DNA from: Trichodelitschia bisporula
Lineage: Eukaryota > Ascomycota > Dothideomycetes > Phaeotrichales > Phaeotrichaceae
Direction: 5' to 3'
NCBI GenBank assembly: GCA_010356995.1
Contig: ML996697.1
Coordinates: forward strand, 1 to 64,000
Length of the DNA stretch: 64,000 nt
Position numbers and translations under genes: made by a program
Part shown: positions 45,315 through 57,134 of the stretch, piece by piece
How the letters are laid out: every line of letters begins with the position of its first letter
Position numbering within the stretch: position 1 is the first letter of the stretch
Notes under the pieces: model-generated
Database searches by the model: none
What the model was told of the DNA's origin: nothing
What the model saw: the letters and a program-made list of their open reading frames with translations, nothing else

Positions 45315-46280
45315 ATGGCTCCCGCAGAACAGAAAGTTGCCATCGTAACCGGCGCGTCGGTAGGCCCCACCACCCCACTACCCCGCTTACGCGCGCTAAC
45401 ACCCACAGTCCGGCATGGGCGAAGCCCTCGCGCGCAACCTCGTCCAGGCGGACTGGCTCGTCGCGCTCGCCGATCTTCAGCGGAACGAAGCCCTCGAAGC
45501 CGAGTTAGGCGCATCCGCTGCCTTCTTCCAAACCAACGTCGCGTCCTACGAGTCGCAAGCAAAGACATTCAGCGCAGTGTGGGCAAAATGGGGGCGTATC
45601 GACGCACTCTGCGCAAACGCCGGCATCGTGGACCGGAGCAGCATTTACGTCTTCGGGCACAAAGGAAAGGATGAAGTCCCCCCCGCCCCGGATCTGAGCT
45701 GCACGGACGTAGACTGGAAAGGCGTGGTGTACGGCACACAGCTCGCGGTGCACTTCATGCGGAAGAACAAGACCCCTGGGGGGAAGATCGTGTGCACAGC
45801 AAGCGTGTCCGCGATATACCCGCACGAGACATACCCCGAGTACGCTGGGGCTAAAGCCGCGGTTTTGAACTTCGTGCGCGGGAGTGGGAGGGTGCTCAGG
45901 ATCAAGGAGAATATCCGTATTAATGTCGTGCTGCCGGGGATTGTGCATACCAAGATCATTCCGCCGGAGATGGTTGCTGCGGTGCAGCCGGAGTTGTATG
46001 TCGTCCCCTTCCCCGGTTTTGAGAGGAGTGTTGGGCCAGGCTAATGTCGTTGGGCAGTTTGACGCCAGTGGAGAGCATCGTGCGCGCATATCGCACATTC
46101 CTGGACGACGACACGGGCTTGTCCGGCGAGGCAATCGAATGCTCAGTCAACGAACACATCTTCGTCCCGCGGCCGGAGTACCTGAATGGCGCGGCGAGCA
46201 AGCGCGCGTGCACGGTGTGGGACCCGCTGTTCAAGATGTACCACGGCGAAGGATCGGAGCTGCCGGATGCGATCCCATAG
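45315..46280 (+). CDS. Short-chain dehydrogenase/reductase (15-PGDH-like)
   Basis: Exons 45315-45359, 45409-45995 and 46058-46280 give 284 residues. The Rossmann start VAIVTGASSGMGEALAR (TGxxxGxG) spans the first intron. LADLQRNEALEAEL suggests NAD(H) preference through an acidic residue after strand 2. LCANAGI is the NAG motif, TASVSAIYP holds the catalytic Ser, and YAGAK is the YxxxK pair. Overall it resembles fungal 15-hydroxyprostaglandin dehydrogenase-like SDRs. The C-terminal extension (DPLFKMYHGEG) is family-like. Substrate unknown. The shared promoter with the ABM-like gene suggests one small pathway. Confidence 0.9.
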
Positions 46281-46596
46281 TAAGTGCAAAGGCTACGGTG
46301 TAAAGTGAAGATTGAGGAAAGACGAGGAAAGGAAGAGAATCGAGAGGCTCTCCAGAATATATATACGATGTCCTACGGTGCTCCTTCCTTTTACCATTCG
46401 CACGCCATCGATGCCTGCCTACTGCCCCGATCCCTCATGCACCCATATCACAAAGTCACCCTCGCAGCCGCAAATTATTCAAAAATCCAACGCTGCATTC
46501 ATTAGGTATTATGTACATCGTATCCTCGATCGCGTGCGGGTCGCCCCACCCGCCGCGCTCGCCGCCCCAAACCCCACCCTCCCAAACACCCCCCAT
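46281..46596. other. Intergenic between convergent genes
   Basis: Contains a TATATAT tract near 46357 but no gene. Confidence 0.4.
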
Positions 46597-47509
46597 CTAC
46601 CCCCGCCCATTCCACGCAGGCTGCCCAGAAGCATCCCCCGCCAGCGCATTAAACGCCCGCGTCCGCGGTGTGATAGGACTCTTCATCCCCCCCGCCGTCC
46701 CTGGCGTCGGTGGCACCCTCAACATCTCCCACTGCTGCGGACTCGTAAGCTCGCCGTACCCCGCCTGCGCCGCCTTGCCATGCACGCTTTCCTCGTCGTC
46801 GTCCAGCCGGCGGGCTGGGGCGAAGAGCATGGAATGGATGGCGAAGAGGATGTTGGTGGCGAAGAGAGCGCTGGGGGGGTGGGTTAGTTGGGTAAGGGAT
46901 ATGGGGGAGGGGGGACGTACACCATGAACACGGTCACGTAAAATGCGGCCTTGGCTTGCTTGCAGTACCCGACGTTGTCCGGCGACGCGAGGCTGCAGCT
47001 GCGCGTGATGTACCACGGCGGACCGGTGTTCTGGTGCGCGGGGTCGATGGTATCCGGCGCGGTCTGGGCGCGCAGACTGAATGCGTACACCGCGCACAGC
47101 ACGCCGTTCACCAGCACGCTCAGCGCGGGGTAAAACACGCGCAGCGGGACCGTGACGCATTTTACCAGCCATAGAAACACGCTTAGGACCGAGATTGTGA
47201 GGTTGAACTTGGTGACACTGCCGGGTTGGTTAGTAAGGTAGGGTAGGGAAGGGGGTTACGCAAGACGCACAAGCTGCTCCACACCAGCGGGATCTTGACG
47301 GGCTGGTAGTTCGCCGCCGCGTACAAAGGCGTGCTGGGATCGCTGTTCCAGCCGTGCAGTGCGCCGTCGCGCCAGAGCTTGGTGCGGTAGGTATCTGGGT
47401 CTGCGATGCCGAAGAGCGCGAGCGCGGCGACGGTGAGGGGGAGTTCGAGGACTGTAAGCACGATGATGGCTTTCGGAAACCTCCACCTCAACAATCCGAA
47501 GCGGAACAT
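46597..47509 (-). CDS. Four-helix membrane protein, fungal family of unknown function
   Basis: Exons 47509-47271, 47217-46921 and 46870-46597 give 269 residues. The donor GTGCGT at 47270 keeps frame (VWSSF/VTKFNL). Helices are visible at AIIVLTVLELPLTVAALALFGIA, LTISVLSVFLWLVKCV, VFYPALSVLVNGVLCAVYAF and FYVTVFMVYVALFATNILFAIHSMLFA. Lumenal blocks DPDTYRTKLWRDGA, LYAAANYQPVK, APDTIDPAHQNTGPPWYITRSC and a later YC recur in a widespread Pezizomycotina family. The cytosolic tail is Asp/Glu- then Pro/Thr-rich, with several possible phosphosites. The topology resembles MARVEL proteins; function unknown. Confidence 0.82.
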
Positions 47510-48280
47510 CGCGAGTGCAGTGAGATGCGAAAATGGCGCAAGGTGCCGGGTAATCGATCGATTGCGCAGATAAGCCTTGATAGCGGGCGCCCGAGCGTCG
47601 TCCCGCTTCTCGTCCTCTTCTTTCCTATTCCGATCTCTTTCTCTTGTCGACGTAGATGCCTTCACTATCCGCTCCGTCCGTCTCGTGGTCGTGCAAGATA
47701 CTCCGTACACAGGGCTCGTCTGTTCTCGTCTCGCACCCCCCGCAGAGGCGGTCTCCCACTCTTTAACCCGCTGCCGCCCCCCCTGCACGCTCCCGCGGTC
47801 CGTGCGCGTGTGCTCGCGGGCCGCCCGCGGTAAGTGGCCGGCTTGGGCGGGGCTAGCGGGGATGATGGGGCCGTGGCTTGCGGCGTGGGCGAATAGCGTG
47901 CGGGGTGCGGTGTGGGCGGGGTGATGGGCTTTGCGGGGATTGGTGGGGGAGTTTGGGAGGTGTGATTGGGGGAGGGTGTTGGGAGGGAAGGCCGGGCTGC
48001 TGGGGAGAGGGGAGTTGGCCGGCTGGCCGGGGAGACGAGGGCGGGCGAGTCGTGAGCAGTGAGGATATGCGATGCATATGGGCCGTCACATTCGAGCGCG
48101 CGTCCACTTGCCATGCATGAGCGGGGGAGGAGGGGAAGCTGGGACAAGGTCACGTTGCTAGCGTCCATCATGGCGTTAAGCGCCGTGGCTTTTCCACCAC
48201 CCCAGCGCTTAAGCGGCACCTCCCGCCAGCGCTTCCCCTTTCACGCCTAACCCCGATCGCGCGTCCAATAGCATCACCAA
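47510..48280. other. Intergenic, about 0.8 kb
   Basis: Promoter side of the four-helix protein and 3' side of the reductase gene, both on the minus strand. G-rich on the plus strand around 47850-48050; no gene is supported. Confidence 0.45.
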
Positions 48281-49179
48281 TCACCACCATTTCTCGCAGT
48301 GCACGGCCCCGGTCCGGTCCCGCAGTTGTTCAACCGCATCGTCTGTCATGTCGGGCGGGCCGCATACGAAGGCCGTGGTGTGCGGGCCGGACGCTCCTAA
48401 CACTTCGGCGAAATCGGATGAGGTGAGACGGCGCGTGTGCACCGCGATGTCCGGGCCGTGATCGAGCGGCGGCGCCGGGGATGTAAGGAAGAGGTGCACC
48501 CTCAAGTCCGGGCGGCGGGCGCGCAGGCCAAGCAGCCGGGAGAGGAAGAGGATTTGCGAGCCCGGCGGCGGGGCTTTGGTCGTGTACATGAAGTCGAGCG
48601 CCTCGAGCGGCGTCTCAGTCTCGACGACGTGCGCGAGCATCGAGATTAGCGGGCTGCGCGGCGCGTCAATACGAGTACCGCACTCCCGGCTGCAAGCAAG
48701 TGGACGTACTTAATGCCGACCCCGCCCGCGACGAACAGCGCGCGTTGTATACCTTCGCGCGGCCAGACGAAGTCCCCGCCGACGCGCACGCGCAGCTGCG
48801 AGCCCAGGATCTGCTCCTCTCGCCGCCAGAGCCATGCCGCGGGCGGGTTATCGCTTGCCTGGACTGCGAGCTCGATATGCCCACCCGCGACGCTGGACGC
48901 GGTGGGTGTGGATGTGATGGTGAAGCCGCCGGGCTTGGGGAGGGAGGGGATGTGCACGTCGAGCCATTGGCCTGGGAGGAAGGTGATTGGATGTTGGGTG
49001 CGGAGGGTGAGGATGCGGATTGTGGGGTTTGGGGTGGTTATTGTGGTGAGGGTTACGGGGTGGAGGGTTGGGGAGCGGGATTGGGCGGCGGTGCGCTCGG
49101 TGTGGGTTGTGCTTGACATTGTGATTACGCGGCGGGTAGGCTTGGAAAGAGGCACGAGAGGCTGGATACGCCGAAGCAT
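48281..49179 (-). CDS. OXNAD1-like FAD/NAD(P) oxidoreductase, probably mitochondrial
   Basis: Exons 49179-48710 and 48653-48281 give 280 residues. The start MLRRIQPLVPLSKPTRRVI is basic and acid-free, so a mitochondrial presequence is likely; a second in-frame Met at residue 21 could give a shorter form. The ferredoxin-reductase fold is seen in PGQWLDVHIP and GGFTITSTP (FAD domain), then LFVAGGVGINPLISML (NAD pyrophosphate loop), MYTTKAPP, and AFVCGPPDM near the end. This matches OXNAD-domain-containing protein 1, whose electron partner is unknown. The 56-bp intron splits the GGVGIN motif. Confidence 0.87.
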
Positions 49180-49955
49180 GGCGATGGTCAGTCGGTCTGC
49201 ATGTCGGGATAGAGCTTATGTCGGGTTGGGCCGAGCGTGCCGACAGTGACCACGAGAAGCCGGTTTTTTACCGCCGAAGCGAGTCGGGTCCCAGTTTCCT
49301 CAGCAAATTGCAATGATTTTCCTGCCAACGCGCACGTTTGGCAACATAGAACCCTCCGCAAACAGGCGTGGTGTAAATACCTAGGTAGCTTCTAGAGAAA
49401 CTGGAGAAAACAACTCCATAACACTTTGACGGCGTTTAATGCGGTAATGCGTGGGGCGTATAGCGGCCGTTACTATTGGCTAGAGTACCTAGCCTGGCAA
49501 GGGGAGCCTTGCATCAAGTCCTTCGGCGTATCTTCAACGACTAGTCCTGGTTGCAAGCTTTGGAGCAGTGAACTTCGGATGAACATCTATACATATTTGG
49601 AGACCTGGCTGTCGGAAGACCCTCACGATGGAAGCAATGGTTGTGAGCGAGCGTCTTGGTATCGGACAAACCTTTGCCAAGCATGGTTGTCGAATGCTCC
49701 TTCCTCCGGGAGTTTCTCACCAACGTCATCCACATTGACCAACTCCACCTGCACTCATACACAGACTTCGCCTGTTCGCACGATTTCTCTGCAACTCGCA
49801 ACTTTTCCTTTCGACTGCAACCTCCTTTCCTCGATTGCTCGACGCACTGATTTCGCACCCGCCTCTCTAATCACCACCGAACCACTTCTCCACCTGTGAC
49901 ATCGCCCACTTCACTCCGATCAGCTGCCTGTCATGTCTTGCTGCCGCTGAACGAC
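49180..49955. other. Intergenic, AT-richer
   Basis: Upstream of the reductase and before the kinase pseudogene. Base composition drops in GC relative to the neighbours. No gene seen. Confidence 0.45.
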
Positions 49956-52227
49956 ATGGCGGGGGACTCGCTGGATCCCAAGAGACGCTGTCTTAGGCCG
50001 GTGCGCACGTTGGAAGAAGTTGATGAGGACATCCAACTGCTCGAGGAGGGTAAGCGACTATTATCGGAGGAGGCGGAGGCGGCTGGGGACTCACCGGGTT
50101 CTTAAGACCGACGTGAACAAATCGAAGAGAGGAAGCAACGACTTGACCATGGCCTCGTACTAATGCGAGAGGAAACCCGACAAATTGAAGAGGCGGCCCG
50201 ACGAATGCAAGAGGAGAACCGCCGACTTGAAGAGAAGAGAAGACCCGAAGACATCAAGAGCTGACCCGGAAAACGACACTGTTGGAATATCTCAACGCTT
50301 GCCATATCCATCAATTCTCTGCACTCGCCATTAGAAAACGGCCAGCATGGATACCAAAAAAACCTGAGAACGCCGTCGATAACTTGCGACCTGGAAAGAT
50401 AGTCATGTGGAAGGATTTTCACGCAAGCCAAAACACCCATTTGGAAAACTATTACGGAGTCAGATTTCATGACAAAGCGACTTTTCCCATCACTCCATTG
50501 TTTAGACTTTGAGGAGGAATGGAAGCGAGTGGGATCGATCTATTCCGAACACAATCTGACCACGTTTACATGGAGAGCAGTGGAAGGTCCTGTCGATGAA
50601 ATGATCGACGAGCTCTACGATGATTTCGAACTTCAAAGCAAGTTCAATCTCAAAGGAGAAATCCGGAGAGACAACCATAGCGAAAGTCTTGTTCCAGACT
50701 CCCCGTCGCCGGACCCGAGAACTCAGCGTCCTGGAGCCTATCAATTTTGCGCGTACAACACTCCGCGCGAGACAGAGGACGCACATCATCGAGTTCCCGC
50801 ATTTTTCCTGGAGTACAGAGCCTCGCAGGAACTGCCTCTTGCGTGCATCTATGCAGGCCTTGAAGGCATCAATGATACGGATTTGGACGAGGTCGTCTCC
50901 GACCAGAACCCCAAGACTCCCCAGGATAAATGCAGACAACTTATCGCTGCAATGTTTACTGACGCCTTCTCTTACATGACCTTCGCTGGGTTAGGTGTAC
51001 GTCTACATCTGCACTGGCGAAGCTTTCATCTTTCTAAGGATACCGGAGGATCCGAGTACTCTTCGCTACTACCTTTCCGTCCCAAAAGGTGATGTAGGTA
51101 ACAAGACTGGATGGGATCCGAAGATGGACGGAAACAATCGGCTGCATCTTACCGTCGTAGCCCAGCTGCTCGCTTTTACCCTTCGAGCATTTCAGACAAA
51201 GCCGCGCAGCCAACAATGGCGCAATTCTGCGATAGCTCGGCTAAAGACCTGGGACGCTAAGACTGACTTAGCGACTTTCGAATTCTTTCTCAATCATGAA
51301 TTGCCGCCCTCGGATTATCGACCCATACACCAGGGCATTTTGCCCCACGCGTCGCCTATCCGGCTTCGGTCTCAGGGACCAGCACATTCGCCGACCTCCC
51401 CACAACGTCCGTTAGGCGACAATCAACCCGACGGCGAGAAAGATTTCAATCCAGTCACCTCAGGCCGTCCACCTCTGCACCAGCCCTCCCAGTCTCAAAC
51501 TCAATGCTCCCAAGCTCAGGACATGCCTGAAACTAGGACTCATGGTGAAAGCTGGCAGTATTGCACCCACAGTTGCCTTCGTGGCCTGGTCGATGGACTT
51601 CCGCTTGACATGGCATGCCCTAATGTCAGAAAACATGGCGATCAACCTCATCATCAGCTTGATGAGCGCACTCTTCTCGAGCACATGCGGGAGCAACTTG
51701 CTCGGGACCCGGATACTGATTTTTTACCCACTTGGCCGTCCAGGATCCAGCTGTGTTCCCTTCAGAGCCAGGTTGTCATCCCACGGGTACACGTTCATTG
51801 CGAAGTGCACCCCTCAGGACTTTGACTCTTGCGCTATGAATGAGGGAAGCATCTATATGGAGCTTGATTCCATTCAGGGTATTCACATACCAATCTACAT
51901 TGGGCGCATGGAATTCGTCACACCCCATCACTACGAAGGAATCGCAGACCTCATTTATGCGACCTTTTACAGTTACGGAGGATCTTGCATTTCCATAGAT
52001 ACCGGCGACAGGAAAGCATGATTCAAAAAGTCGAAACTGCGGTGCGAGCGATCCATAAACGGCGCGTGCTCCACAGAGACCTCGCGTTTCGCAATATCCT
52101 CCTCGACGCGACGACTGGACAGGTAATGTTGATTGACTTCGAACGTGCAGTGACGGGGGCAACTCGGGTTGCGCGTACGAGGGAGTTCGAATCGATAAGG
52201 AAGTATTGGGATAAGCTCTTCTCATGA
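49956..52227 (+). pseudogene. FunK1-like fungal protein kinase, frameshifted
   Basis: The plus strand reads colinearly as a fungal kinase-like family: a Glu/Arg coiled coil (REETRQIEEAARRMQEENRR), LLEYLNACHIHQF, CTGEAFIFLRIPEDPSTL..YYLSVPKGDVG, WQYCTHSCLRGLVDGLPLDM, then the catalytic loop VLHRDLAFRNILLD and MLIDFERA. The blocks lie in different frames. Shifts occur near 50262, near 50492, near 50996, in a six-T run at 51719-51724, and near 52015. A GTAAGC..TTAAG segment at about 50050-50105 could be a real intron, but the other breaks have no splice sites. The usual DFG is DFE, which is normal for this family. I read it as a young pseudogene; assembly indels are the alternative. Confidence 0.8.
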
Positions 52228-52674
52228 GGAATCGCTCAGTGGACGGGGGAGAGCAGTGACGGCAGGTTTTTAGAGGGGTTTTAGCGGCTTAATAGGCAAT
52301 TCACGGCTTCAACCTCGCTCACAATGATGTGATGTCTACGTTCAGCGATCTGTCAGCGTCTGCTCCATCCAAAGTTCTTCGCCTTGATAGACAAGGCAGG
52401 AGCGTTGCTATGAGGGAAGATGCATATGATGTAATGTGCGCGTGACGGGAGGAAGGAACATCGGAGGACATTGCCACATCATGTCTTTAGTCTCGAGTGT
52501 CTCTCTCTTCTCTTCTCTCTTTGTCTTTCATCAAACTTTCACTTCACACCGTAGCTATTGCACGTTGTCAGGCCTACGCTTCCATTAGCCTTTCTCACGG
52601 CCGCGAATCGGAAGCATTTCGTGCTAACTCATTCCGTGTCGAAACCCATCAAAGTCATAATCGTCAGATTCCCC
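52228..52674. other. Intergenic
   Basis: Between the kinase relic and the next gene's stop codon. CT-rich near 52495-52525. Nothing else seen. Confidence 0.4.
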
Positions 52675-53523
52675 TCACACAATCTCCTCAACCTCCTTCT
52701 CTTTCCCCACCATCAAACAGTAATCCACCAACGTAGCCAAAAGCACCACCCCCGTCGCCGCCCACGGTCCCCACTGATCAAAACTCCCCCGACTAACTTC
52801 CTCAGGTAGCCCCTCTAACCACCGCTCATGCACCCCAACAAACCCCCAAAACACAACAACACTCACAACCACCGCCGCCCTCTCCAACCCTCGCAGTACC
52901 CTCATCCTCATACCGACCTCCGCCTCCTCACTCCCAACCGCAGTCTCCACCCGCGGTCGTACACACGCCCACGCCCCGAACGCAGCCATAACCAGCGCCG
53001 CAATGTCAAATGCATGCACGAGCCGCGGCCGGGAAGGGCGAATCTCCGCTGCCACCGCGCCGTGATTGCCCTTCATGCCTAGCCGTGCGTCCGCGCACCG
53101 CTCCCCCGCTCTGTCCTCCACGCGCCACTCCTGCGCCGCGTACGCGCAACACGCGCCCGCAAGAATGAGCAGGCCCCACACGCGGACCAGCGGTCTTGCG
53201 CGGCTGCCTCGCAGTACGGGCGCCCAGCCGAGCAGAAGCGGCAGGGCACACGCGGACGCGCCGAGGACCTCCCATGCCGCGAAGATGTCGAGGTCTTTGG
53301 CGGGGATGGAGCCCGGATGGCGGGCGATGGCGAGGAGGGCAAAGGCCTGCAGCGCGATGACAGCGGTGCGGGTTAAAGATGCAGCGAGGGCGGCACGCGT
53401 GGCCCAGTTGCTGCTAGGGCCGTGGAGGGTGAAGATGAGGAGGGTGAGGGTGTTGAGGCGCGGGAGGATGGAGTGGGTGGGCGAGAGAGGGTAGATGCAG
53501 GGCATTCTTGTTGGAGTGTGCAT
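52675..53523 (-). CDS. Multi-pass membrane protein of unknown function
   Basis: A single exon encodes 282 residues (a second Met lies 6 residues in). About six hydrophobic segments are seen: around 25-36, 50-65, 82-100 (LGASACALPLLLGWAPVL), 112-127 (VWGLLILAGACCAYAA), 170-185 (FDIAALVMAAFGAWACV) and the pair VVVSVVVFWGFVGV/WAATGVVLLATLVDYCLMV. A charged lumenal or cytosolic loop lies between helices four and five. The tail is acidic. I do not recognise a family. Codon composition and the absence of stops over 850 bp of alternating hydrophobic blocks argue that it is real. Confidence 0.65.
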   Translation of the reverse strand: MHTPTRMPCIYPLSPTHSILPRLNTLTLLIFTLHGPSSNWATRAALAASLTRTAVIALQAFALLAIARHPGSIPAKDLDIFAAWEVLGASACALPLLLGWAPVLRGSRARPLVRVWGLLILAGACCAYAAQEWRVEDRAGERCADARLGMKGNHGAVAAEIRPSRPRLVHAFDIAALVMAAFGAWACVRPRVETAVGSEEAEVGMRMRVLRGLERAAVVVSVVVFWGFVGVHERWLEGLPEEVSRGSFDQWGPWAATGVVLLATLVDYCLMVGKEKEVEEIV

Positions 53524-54885
53524 GGAATTCTGAGGTTGGGTGGGTGACGCGCTTTATATCTGTCTCCTTTTGCGCGGGATACGATGTGGCGTCGGGCAGA
53601 GTAGGAGTGCCTTGCGCCACGAGGCGTGTGGGCTGAATAAATTTTGCAACGGCGATAGGGGAGAGGCGTGAAGTTTGTGGCGGCGCATGAGACTGTGCGC
53701 AAGGCTGACCTGTGAAGATATTTAGCAGTTCGCGCTTTCATGTGAAAATGGTGGAGCTGGTCGGCCACGCCTCAAAATGGTCGATCACTGTTGCCTACAG
53801 AGCAGAAGGATTCGACACGTGTCAAGATTACTGGAAAGCATACTCTTGCCCGATGGAAATCACCATCGCATCTCCTTCGAATCCACATGGATCCGATCTT
53901 CACCAAGAGATGTAGTTTCGACTGCTGCCTTGTATTTGTCTAGTTGCCGTTTGTGGCATGGCGGGACGTTAGGTCTCGGCGTACATTAACCGGCCACGAC
54001 ACGAAATGTAATTGACCATCTCATCTACCAAAAGAGCTCCCGTCCCAGAGAATACAGGCAGCAGATTCCTGAGCATGCTGTGCCGTTACTGAATGTACCC
54101 CACGCTGATGGCGCGGTTGTCGAGCGGCCTAGCGTGCCGCAGGATCGAGGCATCGTTCGAACCGGCCACCCTAAAAAGTCACGGCCACCGTCCCCAGGCA
54201 TCTTTGCAGACAAGTACGGCCGCGACTTCTTTTGGTGGCCCGTGGAACTACGGCTTCTCCGGTAAAGTCATATATCTTCAACATTCCGTACCACTCTCTC
54301 TTCTGGTCAGATTTTCGGCCCCAGTAAGCCATCCCTTGTCGTTCTTCAGATCTGGCCCTCTCAATCTGCAACCCCCAAAACTTTCCGCATCCCGTAGCGC
54401 CATTCTAGGGCTTGCGGCTGCTAGAACTAGATGTTCGACCGCCACATATGAGTGACCATGCAACTCTTCTGCGGCGCAAAGTCTACTGTAAGCAGTGATG
54501 AAGATCTAGGCAAGGGGCGGATTTACTGTGGGAAGGAGCAGCGGTACTCATGGAAGGAACCTTGGAGGACACAGTGGACAGTATATCTAGACGTGAGCGA
54601 CCACATCACTCGTCTCTTTCTTCTGTTCTTCGTCTTTTGCAATGCTTTCACTCTGCACTCGTTCACACTGCAGACACCCAGAAGCATGCTGCCATTAAAG
54701 AGTATCTATTCGCCGAAAACGATGCCCTTTCCGCATGAAAACTCGACGACGAATGAGGGATTTCTAGCGAAGAGGAACCCCACAATCCTCTGGACGAATC
54801 GCACACTTGCCCATATCTCCCATGTGCAGCTCAGGAGCATCAGGGTCAGAATTCATCTAATCTATATTGATCTACAGATATTGAT
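53524..54885. other. Intergenic, about 1.4 kb
   Basis: Lower GC than the neighbours. The plus-strand frame at 54452-55006 runs across the real minus-strand exon and has no family signal. A tRNA-like B-box (GTTCGAACC) near 54154 has no foldable tRNA around it. Confidence 0.45.
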
Positions 54886-56804
54886 CTACGGCAGATACAA
54901 CCGGCCACCGTCGCCCTCGACGAATACGTCCCCACCTACGCACGGGTGGCACCACAGGACGTTCTTCGGGTCGTATTTGCGCTTCACGGTGAGCAGGCTC
55001 TCGTAGTGCGCGCCACCGCCGTAGAAAGTAGTTTTCCAGTCCTTCTCGTACTTTGATGCCTGCGCAGGTTAGATGTGGCTGGACGCAGGGTGTTGAGCAC
55101 GACTGACCTCGTTGATGTACGCCCCATGGTTCTCCGAGAGTGCATCCAGCGCAGGAATGTATTTGTCAACCATATCGCGGTTCAGCCGCGGCAAGTTCTG
55201 GAACGTATCATCATTCGCCATGACCAGCACATGTGTCGACGCCTTCTTCCACGCCGGATTAAGCCCGATATCATCCCACGAGCGGTTCGCATGCGCCGCG
55301 CCCGGAATATTGGGATACGGCATCAAATACGTCTTATCCGTGAGAGTCGTGCGGAGCATCTTCTCAATGGCCGGCATATTCCCCTCATTCAGCGCACTCC
55401 GCGCAAGTAACCGGCTTCCCATGCTGTACGCGAAGAATACCTGCGCCACGCCGCTGAGCCCGTTGGCTACGCCCCCCGGCACAAGATCGAGCACGCTGCT
55501 GTTGACCGGCACGGCGGACACGAAACACCCGTAGCTCTGCATGCGCGCAATGATCGGGTCGATGAATGCCTTGAGCTCGGCATCTGTCTTGCCCGGCGCT
55601 TGCAGCGTGCCCGCGTAGTTGGTCCACGTCAGCCACGGGTACCCGGACAGTCCGAAGTCGTTCATTTCCGGCGTTTTGGCGAAGAAGTAGGCCATGGCTT
55701 TGAAGAAGGGGGTGCGGTCGCGCGGGTCCGCGAGCGCGTTGATCATGATTAGCGAAGAGGGCGGCTTGGGGTATATTTTGTAGGTTACGGCGGTCACGAT
55801 GCCGTAGGTTGAGCTGCCGCCGCCGCGCAGCGCGCGGAAGAGGTCCGGGTAGGACACCTTGTTCACAATGACGGGTTCGCCGGTCGGAAGCACCACGTCG
55901 AGCTCGAGCACGTTTTCGACACCGAAGCCGTACTGGTTCGAGTACGGCCCGTGGCCACCGCCGCCCATCCACCCTCCGGCCGCGCCCACAGTCTGCTGTG
56001 TTAGCCGAGCGACGAGACTACACGGGTAGGCGACTCACCCCCTCGGCCCCACTGACCACAATGTACCCCCGCTTGACCACAATGTCGTTGACCTCGTTCC
56101 ACGTCATGCCCGCGCCGATACGAATGGCAGTCTGGTTGGCGCCGACGGAGTAATTCCCCACACTCGGCTTCCACGCATCGAACCACTGCAGGCCCTTAAG
56201 ATGTCTTGTCCATATACTTAGCGCCCCAACACCAAGATTCCTATCCCGTCAGCCTCGCTCGCCCACCCAGCATCAGGGTACTCACCGTCCCAGAAAATCA
56301 TGCCCCGTATTCTTAACCACAACCCGCACATTCCACTTCGCCGCAAACCTCAACGCAGCACTAACGTCCGCCTTCCCCTTCACCCGCACCACATACTCCG
56401 GATACCGACCGAGCGTACACCCGCCCTCCGGTCCAACCGGGTCCATCAGCCCGATGGGTGGGCACGGGTTCCCCGCCCAGAACGGCGCGCCCGTCATGCC
56501 TGGGTCGTCGCCCGTCCACGACGCGTTCCGCCACTGGAAGAGGTAGTTCAAGCATGCCGGACGGTTGTAGGCCGCGCCGTAGCACACGTGCCCTGCTGGC
56601 ACGTAGTGGATTAGGCGGCCGCCGAGCGTACTGTTCAGTGCTGTCCAGGCATCTGGCGTCGGATACCCGGGCTGGCCGGCGTACTTTAGGAAGTTAGCAA
56701 CGCAGAAGCAGGCGTGGGTAGCTGCATACGTTTTTCGCCAGTGTGCCTGCGGCGCCAGCGAGATGGGCCAGCAGCAGGATGGCGAGGAGCGGAGCACACA
56801 TCAT
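54886..56804 (-). CDS. Secreted FAD-linked oxidase, berberine-bridge-like
   Basis: Five exons (56804-56730, 56683-56286, 56240-56039, 55995-55108, 55059-54886) join exactly in frame to 578 residues. The signal peptide is MMCAPLLAILLLAHLAGAAG. The FAD_binding_4 domain contains VVKNTGHDFLGR (the His is the likely 8-alpha-histidyl FAD site), ALSIWTRHLKGLQWFDAW, AIRIGAGMTWNEV and VSGAEGQTVGAAGGWMGGGGHG. The second covalent Cys of bicovalent BBE enzymes is not present at that loop. RALRGGGSSTYGIVTAVTYKIYP closes the FAD domain. The C-terminal BBE motif is KYDPKNVLWCHPCVGGD. Such enzymes oxidise sugars or secondary metabolites in the secretory path or outside the cell; the substrate is unknown. Confidence 0.93.
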
Positions 56805-57134
56805 GGTGGGGTCAAGAGCAACAACGACAGCAACATCGACAACGACATCGACGGCGGGGTCACGGGCGGCGCCATGATTTTTAACACACTGATCGCATAT
56901 ATAGGGCAAAGGTTATTTGATTCTAATCGACTAGGAAGTCGGGCGTAGATGTCCGGCGCGGCGCCGTGAAACGCCAGCCCTAGCCGCGTTGGGCGGGTGT
57001 GGGGGACGGGAGACCTGGCGCAGGAAACAGTCCGCGCGCGATGCGATTCGTCGTCCCCGCGGTGCCAGGTAAATGGGCCTGCGCGCACCGCCCGTGGTAC
57101 CGTAGGCACGGCGTGCGAGAACGAAGGCGCAATA
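56805..57134. other. Promoter region of the FAD oxidase
   Basis: Lies between two minus-strand genes. The plus strand shows an ACAACGACAGCAACATCGAC-like CAA/GAC repeat near 56818-56850. A reversed TATATAT lies near 56896. Confidence 0.45.

Noticed and set aside
38176-49179. Canonical secondary-metabolite gene cluster
   Set aside because: No PKS, NRPS, terpene cyclase, DMATS or RiPP precursor was found; genes of mitochondrial and signalling type are mixed in.
54105-54170. tRNA-Leu/Ser-like stretch with TGTCGAGCGG and GTTCGAACC
   Set aside because: A-like and B-like boxes occur at plausible spacing, but I could not form acceptor or T stems, and there is no anticodon arm. At best a relic.
54452-55006. 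184-residue plus-strand ORF
   Set aside because: It overlaps the well-supported last exon of the FAD oxidase on the other strand and has no recognisable domain.
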